A stretch of DNA of 32,578 bases from the NCBI GenBank assembly GCA_964564785.1, contig CAZMCT010000028.1, positions 1 to 32,578 on the forward strand, in the 5' to 3' direction. A program made the translations under genes and the position numbers. The stretch is from CAZMCT01 sp964564785 (GTDB lineage: Bacteria > Planctomycetota > Phycisphaerae > UBA1845 > Fen-1342). The notes under the pieces were generated by a model. It saw only the letters and a program-made list of their open reading frames with translations. It did no database searches and was not told the DNA's origin. Of this stretch, positions 6,893 through 14,955 are shown piece after piece (positions within the stretch are counted from its first letter, which is position 1; each line of letters opens with the position of its first letter).

Positions 6893-8581
6893 ATGACCAG
6901 CGAGTTCCCCCGCCAGTACGTTGCCCAGGACACCGTCTTCGACGAGTGGCCCAAGGCCGAGCCGTATTACCAGGAGCTGGCCGGCCGGCCGCTGGACGAC
7001 CGGCCCGCGGTCGAGCGTTGGCTCGCCGATTACAGCGAGCTTGAGGCCGCGTTCGAGGAAGAGGGGACGCGGCGCTACACGGCCATGACCTGCCAGACCG
7101 ACGACCCCGCCCGGCAGGCGGCGTACCTGCACTTCATCGAGCACGTGCAGCCGCACGCCGAGCCGTGGCGCGACAAGCTCCGCCGGCGGTTCGTGGAGGC
7201 CGCGGGCACGGTGTCGCTGCCCCGCCGGCGCTTCGAAGTGCTCGAGCGAAGCTGGCGGAACGCGATCGAGCTCTACCGCGACGAGAACATCCCGCTGCTG
7301 GTCGAAGACCAGAAGCTGCGGACCGAGTACCAGCAGATCACCGGCGCCATGACGGTCATGTATGGTGGAAAGGAGCTCACCCTCCAACAGCTCGCGAAGT
7401 TCCAGGAGGAGCCGGACCGCGCGGTGCGCGAGGAGACCTGGCGGCTAGGCGCCGACCGCTACCTGGCCGACGCCGAGCGCCTCGACGCGCTGTACGTGAA
7501 GATGGTGCAACTCCGCGACCGTATCGCGCACAACGCCGACTGCCGCGACTACCGGGAGTACATGTTCCGGGCGATGGAGCGCTTCGACTACACACCCGCC
7601 GACTGCCTCGCGTTCCACGACACGATCGAGCAGGTGGCCGTGCCGGCCGTCGAGCAGCTCGCGGCCCAGCGACGGGCGAAGCTCGGGCTGACGGCGCTGC
7701 GGCCGTGGGACCTGGCCGTGGACCCGGAGGGCCGCCCGCCGCTACGGCCGTTCGAGACGGTGGAGGAGCTGGCGCGCGGGTGCAGCCGGATCTTCCACCG
7801 CGTGGACGACGAGCTGGGGCGGACGTTCGACCTGCTGCGCGAGCGCGGGCTGCTGGACCTGGGCAGCCGCAAGGGCAAGGCGCCGGGCGGGTACCAGGTC
7901 ACGTACGCCGAGCGGCGGGTGCCGTTCATCTTCATGAACGCGGTGGGGACCGAGAGCGACGTGCGGACGTTGCTGCACGAGGGCGGGCACGCGTTTCATA
8001 GCTGGGCGTGCCGGCAGGAGCCGCTGCTGCCGTACCGCGGAGCACCGATCGAGTTTGCGGAGGTGGCGTCGATGGGCATGGAGTGCCTGGCGCTGCCGTA
8101 CACGGGCGAGTTCTTCGGCGCGGAGCAGGCTCGGGCCACGCGCCGCTTCTTTGAGAAGATCGTGTCGTTTTTCCCGTACATGGCCTCGATCGACGCCTTC
8201 CAGCACCACGTCTACACGCACGTGTACGCCGGGCTCGAGGCGTGGAAGGATTACTGGCAGGGTCTTACCCGGCGCTTCGCCCGCGAGCTGGACCTCAGCG
8301 GGCTCGAAGCGCAGGACCGGCGGAGCTGGCAGAAGAAGCTGCACGTCTACGAAGTGCCGTTCTATTACGTCGAGTACGGGATCGCGCAGCTCGGGGCGCT
8401 CCAGGTGTGGCGCAACTCATTGGGCGACTACCCCCAGGCGGTGGCCGAATATCGCGCGGGGCTGGCGCTCGGCGGCTCGCGGCCGCTGCCGGAGCTGTTC
8501 GAAACGGCCGGCTGCCGGTTCGATTTCTCGGAAGCGACGCTGCGGCCGCTGGTGGCGGCGGTGATGGAGGCGATCGCGTGA
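6893..8581 (+). CDS. M3-family oligoendopeptidase (PepF-like)
   Basis: This zinc metallopeptidase has 562 residues and no signal peptide, so it should be a cytoplasmic oligopeptidase. The HEXXH motif is 'LLHEGGHAFHSW' (H362, E363, H366), and the third ligand is expected at Glu390 in 'FAEVASMGME'. Both are typical of the M3/oligoendopeptidase F group. Upstream lies the helical M3 N-terminal region, and 'VPFIFMNAVGTESDVRTLLHEGG' matches the pre-motif strand. The C-terminal 'HHVYTHVYAGLEAWKDYWQGL' helices are also family-like. Start: GAGGTGATGG sits just before the ATG at 6893. It stands alone, divergent from selA across repeat-rich DNA. Substrate is unknown; assignment to pepF itself rather than a related M3 clade is not certain. 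Confidence 0.88.
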   Translation: MTSEFPRQYVAQDTVFDEWPKAEPYYQELAGRPLDDRPAVERWLADYSELEAAFEEEGTRRYTAMTCQTDDPARQAAYLHFIEHVQPHAEPWRDKLRRRFVEAAGTVSLPRRRFEVLERSWRNAIELYRDENIPLLVEDQKLRTEYQQITGAMTVMYGGKELTLQQLAKFQEEPDRAVREETWRLGADRYLADAERLDALYVKMVQLRDRIAHNADCRDYREYMFRAMERFDYTPADCLAFHDTIEQVAVPAVEQLAAQRRAKLGLTALRPWDLAVDPEGRPPLRPFETVEELARGCSRIFHRVDDELGRTFDLLRERGLLDLGSRKGKAPGGYQVTYAERRVPFIFMNAVGTESDVRTLLHEGGHAFHSWACRQEPLLPYRGAPIEFAEVASMGMECLALPYTGEFFGAEQARATRRFFEKIVSFFPYMASIDAFQHHVYTHVYAGLEAWKDYWQGLTRRFARELDLSGLEAQDRRSWQKKLHVYEVPFYYVEYGIAQLGALQVWRNSLGDYPQAVAEYRAGLALGGSRPLPELFETAGCRFDFSEATLRPLVAAVMEAIA

Positions 8582-8587
8582 AACTGC

Positions 8588-8700
8588 GTGGCTGCTACCA
8601 CGGCCCTGCGGTCGCCGCGGCGACCTTCGGACCGTGCCGCGCGCGAGCTTCGGACGATGCCACGCGCCGGGGTGGCACGGTCCGCAGCGCGTGCCTGTGC
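8588..8700 (-). repeat. 23-bp repeat family with palindromic tail, locus 2 (inverted)
   Basis: Read on the minus strand, two 23-base units (GTGGCATCGTCCGAAGC... and GCGGCACGGTCCGAAGG...) are followed by a GGTCGCC/GGCGACC palindrome and GCAGGGCCGTGGT. This is the same order as at 6622-6720. A further GGTGGCACGGTCC word in the other orientation at about 8680 allows a hairpin. It occupies the gap between the convergent M3 peptidase and DinB-like genes. Confidence 0.75.
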
Positions 8701-8753
8701 GGTCCTGTCGCGCATCCGTGGCGCCCCCCTTTCCGCCATTCCCACGATTCCCC

Positions 8754-9242
8754 CTAGAACAAGGGCTTGCGGCCGAGCTTGCGGCGGATCGGGACGAACT
8801 GGCCCGTGTGCATCAGCCAATGCGTGCCGGCCAGGCTCAGGACGGCCGCCACGGTCGGGGCGTACGCGCGCATGGCCTCGGGGCCGGGACGGTCCAGCTC
8901 GGCGTCGGGCGTGGCCTCGAGCGCGGCCAGGGCGGCGGCCTTGGACTTGCCGATCAGGTCGCGATACTGGTCCTTCCCGAGGAACTTCTTCGGGTCGTCC
9001 GAGGTCGAGGTCTCTTTCGTGTAGGACTCGGCGAACCCGGGCGGCAGCATGGCCGGAGTGCGGCCGATTGCCCTCAACATCTCGGCGTCGCTGCAAATGA
9101 GGTGCCCGAGCTGCCAGGCGATGTGGTTCGTTCCCGGCACCGAGCGGACGAGGAGTTCGGCGTCGGTCAGGTCGTCGATGTATGCATTCACGACCATGTG
9201 ACCGAGCTCGATGACTTCGCGGATAGCGACCTTGGCGTTCAT
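8754..9242 (-). CDS. DinB-fold (DinB_2 superfamily) protein
   Basis: This 162-residue all-alpha protein starts 'MNAKVAIREVIELGHMVVN'. It keeps the His pattern of the DinB/YfiT-like four-helix fold: a first His in 'NHIAWQLGHLICSD' and a paired set in 'AGTHWLMHTGQF'. Family members bind a divalent metal and many act in thiol transfer or stress responses, but the substrate cannot be read from sequence. The ATG at 9242 is chosen because GGGAG lies nine bases upstream; the longer frame to 9302 adds a composition-biased tail. It is convergent with the M3 peptidase and divergent from folP. Confidence 0.75.
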   Translation of the reverse strand: MNAKVAIREVIELGHMVVNAYIDDLTDAELLVRSVPGTNHIAWQLGHLICSDAEMLRAIGRTPAMLPPGFAESYTKETSTSDDPKKFLGKDQYRDLIGKSKAAALAALEATPDAELDRPGPEAMRAYAPTVAAVLSLAGTHWLMHTGQFVPIRRKLGRKPLF

Positions 9243-9370
9243 AACCCGCTCCCAACATGGGCGGCCCGGCGATCCCGCGACACGCGGAAACGCCTGGCGC
9301 ATGGCCCGACCGCCGCGTATTATGACCGGGCGATGAGAAAAGGGACAGCGCTGAATCGAAGGTGACCTCC

Positions 9371-10198
9371 GTGGAAATCCTGGGAATCCTGAACATCACG
9401 CGCGACTCGTTTTCCGACGGTGGGCGGTTCCTGGAGCCCGCGGCGGCCTTGGCTCACGCGCGGCAACTGCTTGCGGATGGGGCCGACATTATTGATGTCG
9501 GAGCGCAATCCACTCGGCCGGAGGCGGAAAACGTCACGGCCGAGTACGAGCTGGCCCGGCTGCGGCCGGTGATCGAGACGCTGCGGGCCGAAGGCGTGCG
9601 CGTGTCGGTCGACACGTTCCGGGCGGCCGTGATGCGGGCCGTGCTGCCGCTGGGCGTCGAGCTGATCAACGACGTGACCGCTCTGGCCGCGGCGGACGCG
9701 GTGGCTGCGGTACGCGCCGCTGATTGCCGCGTGATCCTCATGCACGCGGTGCACACGGACGCAGGCGAGGCCCGCGCCGAGCGCGTGGACGTGCCGGCCG
9801 AGACGATCGTCGGCCGGGTGGTCGCGTTCTTCGAGCGGCGGCTGGCGGAGTTGGAGGCGGCAGGCATCGCCCGCGAGCGGCTGATCCTCGATCCCGGTAT
9901 GGGGCTGTTTCTCGGCAGCGCCCCGGGGGCCAGCACGACCATGTTGCGCAATCTCGACCGGCTGGCAGCCCTCGGGCGGCCGCTGTGCGTATCGACGACC
10001 CGAAAGTCGTTCGTGGGGCAACTGCTCGCAGAGGAGGGCCGCGAACGGCGGGTGGGCGAACGTGGGGCGGGGACGCTCGCGAGCGAGCTGTGGGCCTTCG
10101 CGGCGGGCGTGCAGTTCATCCGCACGCATGATGTGCGGGCGCTGCGCGACGCGGTCACGGTCTGGCGGGCGATTGCGGAATCGCCCTCGGCGGGCTAA
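9371..10198 (+). CDS. folP: Dihydropteroate synthase
   Basis: FolP condenses 6-hydroxymethyl-dihydropterin diphosphate with p-aminobenzoate to form dihydropteroate. All signature blocks are visible: 'GILNITRDSFSDGG', 'IDVGAQSTRP' (usually GxESTRPG), 'SVDTF', 'LINDVTAL', 'LILDPGMGLFLG', 'STTRKSFVGQLL' and 'IRTHDV'. The protein is 275 residues from the GTG at 9371, preceded at good spacing by GAAGGTGA; a GTG at 9362 is the alternative. The pABA/pterin residues Asp, Asn, Lys and Arg of these blocks are present. It lies upstream of dapA and a PTPS-III-like gene on the same strand, separated from dapA by 117 bases with a repeat, so a single folate operon is possible but not shown. Confidence 0.92.
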   Translation: MEILGILNITRDSFSDGGRFLEPAAALAHARQLLADGADIIDVGAQSTRPEAENVTAEYELARLRPVIETLRAEGVRVSVDTFRAAVMRAVLPLGVELINDVTALAAADAVAAVRAADCRVILMHAVHTDAGEARAERVDVPAETIVGRVVAFFERRLAELEAAGIARERLILDPGMGLFLGSAPGASTTMLRNLDRLAALGRPLCVSTTRKSFVGQLLAEEGRERRVGERGAGTLASELWAFAAGVQFIRTHDVRALRDAVTVWRAIAESPSAG

Positions 10199-10204
10199 CG
10201 TCGG

Positions 10205-10250
10205 GGTGGCACGGTCCGGAGGCCGCGGGTGGCACGGCCCGGAGGTCGCC
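10205..10250 (+). repeat. 23-bp repeat family, locus 3 (two units)
   Basis: Two units start at 10205 and 10228, each beginning GGTGGCACGG, with the same 23-base period as the copies at 6622. They sit between folP and dapA and could form stem-loops in a read-through transcript. Confidence 0.75.
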
Positions 10251-10315
10251 TTGGCGCCCGGAGGAACAGGGCACCGCCTGCACAATAGCGTGGGACGAAA
10301 GAAAAAGGAGCGCGC

Positions 10316-11197
10316 ATGCTCAACATCCGTGGCACCATCACGGCGCTCGTCACGCCGTTTCGCGATGGCAAACTCGACCTGGCCGCGCTCGAGACGCTCG
10401 TGGAGCGACAGCTCGAGGCCGGGGTCGACGCGCTCGTCCCCTGCGGTACGACGGGCGAAGCTCCGACGCTGACGTTCGCCGAGCACCGGCCGGTGGTGTC
10501 GACAGTGGTGAAGCTGGCCCGCAGGCGAAAGGTGCCGGTGCTCGCGGGCTCGGGTGCAAACAGTACGGCCGAAGCGCTGGAGCTGGCCCGGATCAACGCG
10601 GACTGCGGGGCGGACGCGCTGCTGGTCGTTGCGCCCTACTACAACCGGCCGTCACAAGAGGGCCTGTACCGGCACTACACGGCCATTGCGCAGGCCACGG
10701 AGCTGCCGATCGTGCTGTATAACATCCCGTCGCGGACGGGGGTCGAGATCGCGATCGACACGATCCGGCGGCTGTTTGACGAGCACAAGCACATCGTGGC
10801 GATCAAGCACGCGACGGGCAGCGTGCTCGGGGCGGCCGACCTGATGGCGGTCTCCGCGATTCCGGTGCTCTCGGGCGACGATCCGCTTACGCTGCCGTTG
10901 ATGGCGTTGGGGGCCGTGGGTGTGGTGAGCACGGTGTCGAACCTGCTGCCGCAGGCGGTGAAGCGCCTGACGCAGGCGGCGCTGGAGGGCCGCTGGGACG
11001 AGGCCCGCCGGGCGCATCAGGAGCTGTATCCGCTGGCCAAGGCGCTGCTGACGCTGGACACGAACCCGGTGCCGGTGAAGACCGCGCTCGCCCTGCGGGG
11101 CCTGTGCGCCGAGGAGTTCCGACTGCCGCTTTGCCCGCTGGCGGACGATAAGCGGCGCCTGCTGGAACAGATGTTGCGGGAAACCGCGCTGACGTAA
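10316..11197 (+). CDS. dapA: 4-hydroxy-tetrahydrodipicolinate synthase
   Basis: DapA condenses pyruvate with aspartate semialdehyde, the first committed step to diaminopimelate and lysine. The 293-residue barrel shows 'GTITALVTPF', the substrate loop 'PCGTTGEAPTL', Tyr135 in 'LYNIPSRTG' and the Schiff-base Lys164 in 'AIKHATGSV' (usually KEATG or KDATG). Start is well supported: AAAGGAG lies seven bases before the ATG. The PTPS-III-like gene begins 10 bases after its stop, so the two are almost surely co-transcribed. The broader NAL/DapA family includes aldolases with other substrates, but the conserved GTTGE, Tyr and Arg pattern favours DapA. Confidence 0.92.
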   Translation: MLNIRGTITALVTPFRDGKLDLAALETLVERQLEAGVDALVPCGTTGEAPTLTFAEHRPVVSTVVKLARRRKVPVLAGSGANSTAEALELARINADCGADALLVVAPYYNRPSQEGLYRHYTAIAQATELPIVLYNIPSRTGVEIAIDTIRRLFDEHKHIVAIKHATGSVLGAADLMAVSAIPVLSGDDPLTLPLMALGAVGVVSTVSNLLPQAVKRLTQAALEGRWDEARRAHQELYPLAKALLTLDTNPVPVKTALALRGLCAEEFRLPLCPLADDKRRLLEQMLRETALT

Positions 11198-11207
11198 CGA
11201 GGCCGGT

Positions 11208-11585
11208 ATGTACGAGGTCACGGTTAGCGGCCGCTTCCTGGCCACGCACCAGGTGCCGGAACCGAGCGGCGGGCCCGAGCCGTTGCACGGGCACGAGTGG
11301 CATGTGCGGGTGACGTACGGCGGGCCGCAACTCGACGGGCGTGGGTTCCTGGTCGATTTTGGTGCGGTCCGGCAGACGCTGGGGGCGGCGCTCGCTCCGC
11401 TCGAGGGCCGCCATCTGAACCACGTGCCGGAGCTGATGGGGCGCTGGCCGACGGCTGAGCACGTGGCAGCGTACATCGCCGAGCAGTTGCCGATGACTCT
11501 GCCGGGTGACGTGCGGCTCACGTGCGTGGAGGTCGAGGAGGAGGCGGGCTGCTTCGGGCGCTTTCGGCCCGCTGCGCCCCGCTGA
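11208..11585 (+). CDS. 6-pyruvoyltetrahydropterin synthase homologue, PTPS-III type (probable FolB replacement)
   Basis: This 125-residue COG0720 protein has zinc ligands His14 ('FLATH'), His27 and His29 ('LHGHEWHV'). It also has the 'WPTAEHVAAYI' helix and the pterin-anchoring 'CVEVEEEAGCF' near the C-terminus. QueD enzymes carry a catalytic Cys four residues before HGH (C-x3-HGH). Here that position is Pro, and Glu24 gives E-x2-HGH, the motif described for PTPS-III. These enzymes make 6-hydroxymethyl-dihydropterin directly and replace dihydroneopterin aldolase FolB. Closeness to folP supports a folate role. The gene starts 10 bases after dapA with GAGG upstream. The family is sure; the PTPS-III function rests on the motif and context. 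Confidence 0.8.
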   Translation: MYEVTVSGRFLATHQVPEPSGGPEPLHGHEWHVRVTYGGPQLDGRGFLVDFGAVRQTLGAALAPLEGRHLNHVPELMGRWPTAEHVAAYIAEQLPMTLPGDVRLTCVEVEEEAGCFGRFRPAAPR

Positions 11586-11641
11586 CCGCACCGACGCCGG
11601 AGGACCCGGCTCGGCGGTAAGATCCGCCCAGGAGACAAGGG

Positions 11642-13270
11642 ATGAGCGCCCGGCTGAACCCCGGCGGATTTGAACTCGAAATCCAGGTCTACACGTGCGA
11701 AGGCACGTTCTACGACGCCACGGCGTGGCAGCCCGCGGACGACGGCTTCGAGGCCGCCGCCCTCACGAACGGAGACGGCGGCGAAGCCCGTGTCGCGGCC
11801 GCCGGCCGGCTGCGGGTTCGAGTTCTCGAAGCGCGCCCCGGCGTCATTCGCATTCAGGTTGCGGCCGCGCATGAACAGGCGATCAAGGCGGTGAAGATCG
11901 CCCTCGAACTGCCGTACCTGCCGATGCTGGCCCCGGAGCAGATCGAGCTGGCCGACGCGACCTGGCGCGAGTGGCCGTTCCCGGCGTTCTGGCGGACAGG
12001 CTTCGCGATCTGGGAGGCCACGCGGGCGGCCGCGCCGGGGGCGGGCCGCTACTTCACGGTGGTCACGAAGGAGGTCCCCTGGCGGTTCAAGCGCCTGCGG
12101 GCTCTGCGGACCGGCGACCGGATGCGGCTGGAGATCGTGCAGGATGCGGCGCTGCGCGAGCGCACGCGGACGTTCGAATCGAGCGTGTGGGAGCTGGCGT
12201 GGCGTGACGAACTCACCCCCCTGCTCGACGACTACGCCCGCTTCGTCGGGCAGGCGTTCGGCGCGCTCGATTTCGGGCGCCGCCGCGACGTGCCCGACTG
12301 GGTCCGCGGCCTGGGGCTGGTGGTCAACCTGCACGGCACCGATTGGAACGGGCGCACGAACCTCGACTTCGCCGGCATGACTAGCGCGGCCGAGACGCTG
12401 GCCGGTCTGTTTCCGCCGGCGCGGACGTTGCTGTACCCGATCGGGTGGGACGGACGGTACATGCGGGCCTATCCCGATTACCGGCCGTCGGCGGGGCTGG
12501 GCGGGGCGGAGGGTTTCGCGGCGTTCTGCCGCGCGGCCCGCGGGCGCGGCTTTCACGTCATGCCGCACCTGAACGCGATGGCGGTCAATATGCGTCACCC
12601 GCTGTACCTGACGCATCTGAAAGACTTCGTGATCCGCGACGCGCACGGGCTGTTCCGTCACAGTTATCACATCGATTGGGATCACGACGGGCTGGGCGAC
12701 GCGGCGCACGCGTACATCGCGCTCGAGCCCCCGGCGCTGCGTGAGATCATGGTCGAAACGGTCGGCCGGCTCGTGCGCGAGTTCGGGATCGACGCCGTCT
12801 TTCTCGACGAGACCTGCAACGTGTTCTACAACGACCCGGCCTGGGACCAGGTCGAGGGGGTGCGGCGGCTGGTCCGCGACCTGCACGAGGCCCAGCCGGG
12901 CCTGCTGATCGCGGGCGAGGAGTGGAACGAGATGCTGCTCGGTCTGACGCCGTTGGTGCAGGTCTGGGAGGAGACGCAGGACGGCCGCAGGAGTTTCGGG
13001 CGCGAGAAGAGCCCGCTGATGCGGCAATGGGCCGGCCGCTTCATCCGCGCCTGCGGCTATCTCGCGCTCGCCTCGCCCGACGGCACCACGGGCGTGCACG
13101 AGTGGCCGGACAAGCCCTGGTTGGATGAACGCGAGAACGAGGCCTTCTACATCCCGACGCTGTCGATCACGCAACAGACGCTCGAACGCGGGATGGCGGG
13201 CGTCCGGGCGACGATCGAGCGCGCCCGCGACTACACGGCGCGCTTCACGTCCTGCGGCGCGTCCGCCTAG
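11642..13270 (+). CDS. Glycoside-hydrolase-like barrel protein of unknown specificity
   Basis: This 542-residue protein has no signal peptide. The N-terminal ~190 residues look beta-rich ('LRVRVLEARPGVIRIQVAAA'). The rest resembles an alpha-amylase-superfamily TIM barrel: 'LYPIGWDGRYMRAYPDY', 'GFHVMPHLNAMAVN', then 'FGIDAVFLDET' with Asp389 at the end of a strand, and 'LLIAGEEWNE' with Glu426/427 at the next. These are the positions of nucleophile and acid/base in such enzymes, and the whole resembles DUF6259-type hypothetical glycosidases. The role of the carboxylates is inference. AGGAG precedes the ATG. It ends overlapping the kinase stop by four bases, tail to tail. Substrate unknown. Confidence 0.6.
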   Translation: MSARLNPGGFELEIQVYTCEGTFYDATAWQPADDGFEAAALTNGDGGEARVAAAGRLRVRVLEARPGVIRIQVAAAHEQAIKAVKIALELPYLPMLAPEQIELADATWREWPFPAFWRTGFAIWEATRAAAPGAGRYFTVVTKEVPWRFKRLRALRTGDRMRLEIVQDAALRERTRTFESSVWELAWRDELTPLLDDYARFVGQAFGALDFGRRRDVPDWVRGLGLVVNLHGTDWNGRTNLDFAGMTSAAETLAGLFPPARTLLYPIGWDGRYMRAYPDYRPSAGLGGAEGFAAFCRAARGRGFHVMPHLNAMAVNMRHPLYLTHLKDFVIRDAHGLFRHSYHIDWDHDGLGDAAHAYIALEPPALREIMVETVGRLVREFGIDAVFLDETCNVFYNDPAWDQVEGVRRLVRDLHEAQPGLLIAGEEWNEMLLGLTPLVQVWEETQDGRRSFGREKSPLMRQWAGRFIRACGYLALASPDGTTGVHEWPDKPWLDERENEAFYIPTLSITQQTLERGMAGVRATIERARDYTARFTSCGASA

Positions 13271-14955
13271 AGCCCGGTCACGGAAACGAGCGGCGGCTGC
13301 GCCGGCAGCCGGTCGGACCACTCCGCCACCTTGGCGGGCTTGCCCCACGCGGCGTAGAGACCGATGAGCCGCTTCAGCGCGTCGATGGTCAGCGGGTGCT
13401 CCTGCCCGTGCTCCTGGCGCAGGTTCTCGTAGCTTTCGAGCATCTGCGTCTCGGCCTCCTCGAAGCGACCGAGTTGCTGGAGACACGCCGCGTGCTCGCC
13501 GCGCAGGCGGGCCACGTACCAGTACTTGGGTCCGAAGAACGCCCGGGCGATCCGCACCAGTTGCGCGTAGTCGGCCTCAGCCTCGGCGACGTTGCCGTGC
13601 AGCAGCCGCCGCTCGGCCAGCGCCCGTCTGGGCTCCAGGCCGTTACGGATCTCCAGCGCCGCGCCCGATCGGGTCGCCAGCAGATCATTGATGATCTCGT
13701 TGCTGGCGTTGATCGCCCGCACTTCGGCTTCCGCCCGCTTGGCACGCACCAGCGCCGTCGACGTCACGACCGTCGTCGCGCCCAGACCGACCACCAACGC
13801 CGCCACCGTCGCCAGCAGGCCCTTGTTGCGCTGCGCGAACTTGGCCCATTCGTACCACTTCGTCGGCCGGCGGGCGGTGATCGGCAGGTCGGACAAGAAG
13901 CGCTGCACGTCACCGACCAGTTCGGCCACGCTCTGGTAGCGTCGCGCGGGCTCCTCGGCCGTCGCGGTGCGGATGATGGTCTCCAGGTCGACCGGCAGGC
14001 TCGGATCCACGGCCCGCGGGCGCAGCGGCTGCTGCTGGGCCAGGATCCGCCAGGCCTCGGGGAACGTGACGTTCTCCACCGGGTACGGAAGGCTGCCGGT
14101 CATCAGTTTGAAAAGGATCACGCCCAGCGCGTAGACGTCGCTGCGAACGTCCAGCGCATCGCGCTCCCCGTGCCGCTGCTCCGGGCTCATATAGGCCAGC
14201 GTGCCGGCCATCCCGCCGGCTGTGTTCGCCGCCGTGGGCATCGTGGTGTCGCCCCCGGTCACGGCCGCCACGCCGAAGTCCACGACCTTGATCGTCAGCT
14301 CGCGGCGGGCTTCCTGCGGCGGCAGCACGAGGATGTTCGACGGCTTGAGGTCGAGGTGGATGACGGACTTCATGTGCGCGTGCTGGATGGCCTCGCAGAT
14401 CTTGCAGAACAGCGCCAGCCGCTCGCGGCGGGTCAGCGCGTGCTCCTTGATGTACTCGTCGAGCCGTTGGCCCTCGATCAGCTCCATGACGAAGTACGCC
14501 AGGCCATCCTCGGTCTCGTTCGCGTCGTAGATGCTGGCGACGAACGGGTGGTTGAGCCGGCCGAGGATCCGCGGCTCGTGCAGCAGCTGCGCGCCGCGCC
14601 CGTCACCGCCGGTGTGGACGACCTTCAGCGCCACCCGCCGCTGCGGCATGCTCTGCTCGGCCTCGTACACCGTCCCCATGCCACCGCGGCCGATCTCGCG
14701 CAGCAGCTTGTACGGGCCGATGTAGCGGCGCGGCAGCATGCCATCGGCCGCGGGCGGCGCCGGCGGGCTCGACAACAGCGAAGTGTCCAGGAGCAACGGC
14801 CCGCTGTCAGCCGCGTGAACCAATCCCTCGACTTCGGCCCGTAACGCCGTGTCCGAGCCGGCTTCGCGGGCGATGAAGTCGGCTCGCGCCCCGGGCTCGA
14901 GGTCCATGGCCTGTTGGAAGATCCGCTCGATCTGGGCAAAACGCTCGGCGTTCAT
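13267..14955 (-). CDS. Membrane-anchored serine/threonine protein kinase with C-terminal TPR-like region
   Basis: The 562 residues begin with a planctomycete-type helical region ('IERIFQQAMDLEPGARADFI'). A Hanks kinase domain follows: glycine loop GRGGMG (89-94), Lys111 in 'VALKVV', catalytic loop 'HLDLKPSN' (Asp202), DFG at 226-228, and 'GTLAYMSPEQ'. The loop has Leu where most kinases have Arg (HRD to HLD), so it is a non-RD kinase. One membrane helix lies at about 380-402. A periplasmic helical tail ('AEADYAQLVRIARAFFG', 'EAETQMLESYENL') resembles TPR sensors. Its start overlaps the sigma factor stop as ATGA, so translation is coupled. This sigma-kinase pairing is common in Planctomycetota. 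Target unknown. Confidence 0.9.
   Translation of the reverse strand: MNAERFAQIERIFQQAMDLEPGARADFIAREAGSDTALRAEVEGLVHAADSGPLLLDTSLLSSPPAPPAADGMLPRRYIGPYKLLREIGRGGMGTVYEAEQSMPQRRVALKVVHTGGDGRGAQLLHEPRILGRLNHPFVASIYDANETEDGLAYFVMELIEGQRLDEYIKEHALTRRERLALFCKICEAIQHAHMKSVIHLDLKPSNILVLPPQEARRELTIKVVDFGVAAVTGGDTTMPTAANTAGGMAGTLAYMSPEQRHGERDALDVRSDVYALGVILFKLMTGSLPYPVENVTFPEAWRILAQQQPLRPRAVDPSLPVDLETIIRTATAEEPARRYQSVAELVGDVQRFLSDLPITARRPTKWYEWAKFAQRNKGLLATVAALVVGLGATTVVTSTALVRAKRAEAEVRAINASNEIINDLLATRSGAALEIRNGLEPRRALAERRLLHGNVAEAEADYAQLVRIARAFFGPKYWYVARLRGEHAACLQQLGRFEEAETQMLESYENLRQEHGQEHPLTIDALKRLIGLYAAWGKPAKVAEWSDRLPAQPPLVSVTGL

Noticed and set aside
11208..11585. Calling the COG0720 gene queD
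   Set aside because: The catalytic Cys of C-x3-HGH is absent (Pro at that position) and E-x2-HGH is present instead; no other queuosine gene is nearby.
10652..13486. 944-residue minus-strand ORF covering dapA, the PTPS-like gene and the glycosidase-like gene
   Set aside because: It is antisense to three well-supported genes, is rich in Arg/Gly/Pro/His, and has no family motifs. It is a high-GC shadow frame.
13396..14844. 482-residue plus-strand ORF opposite the kinase
   Set aside because: Antisense shadow of the kinase; no motif or sensible composition.
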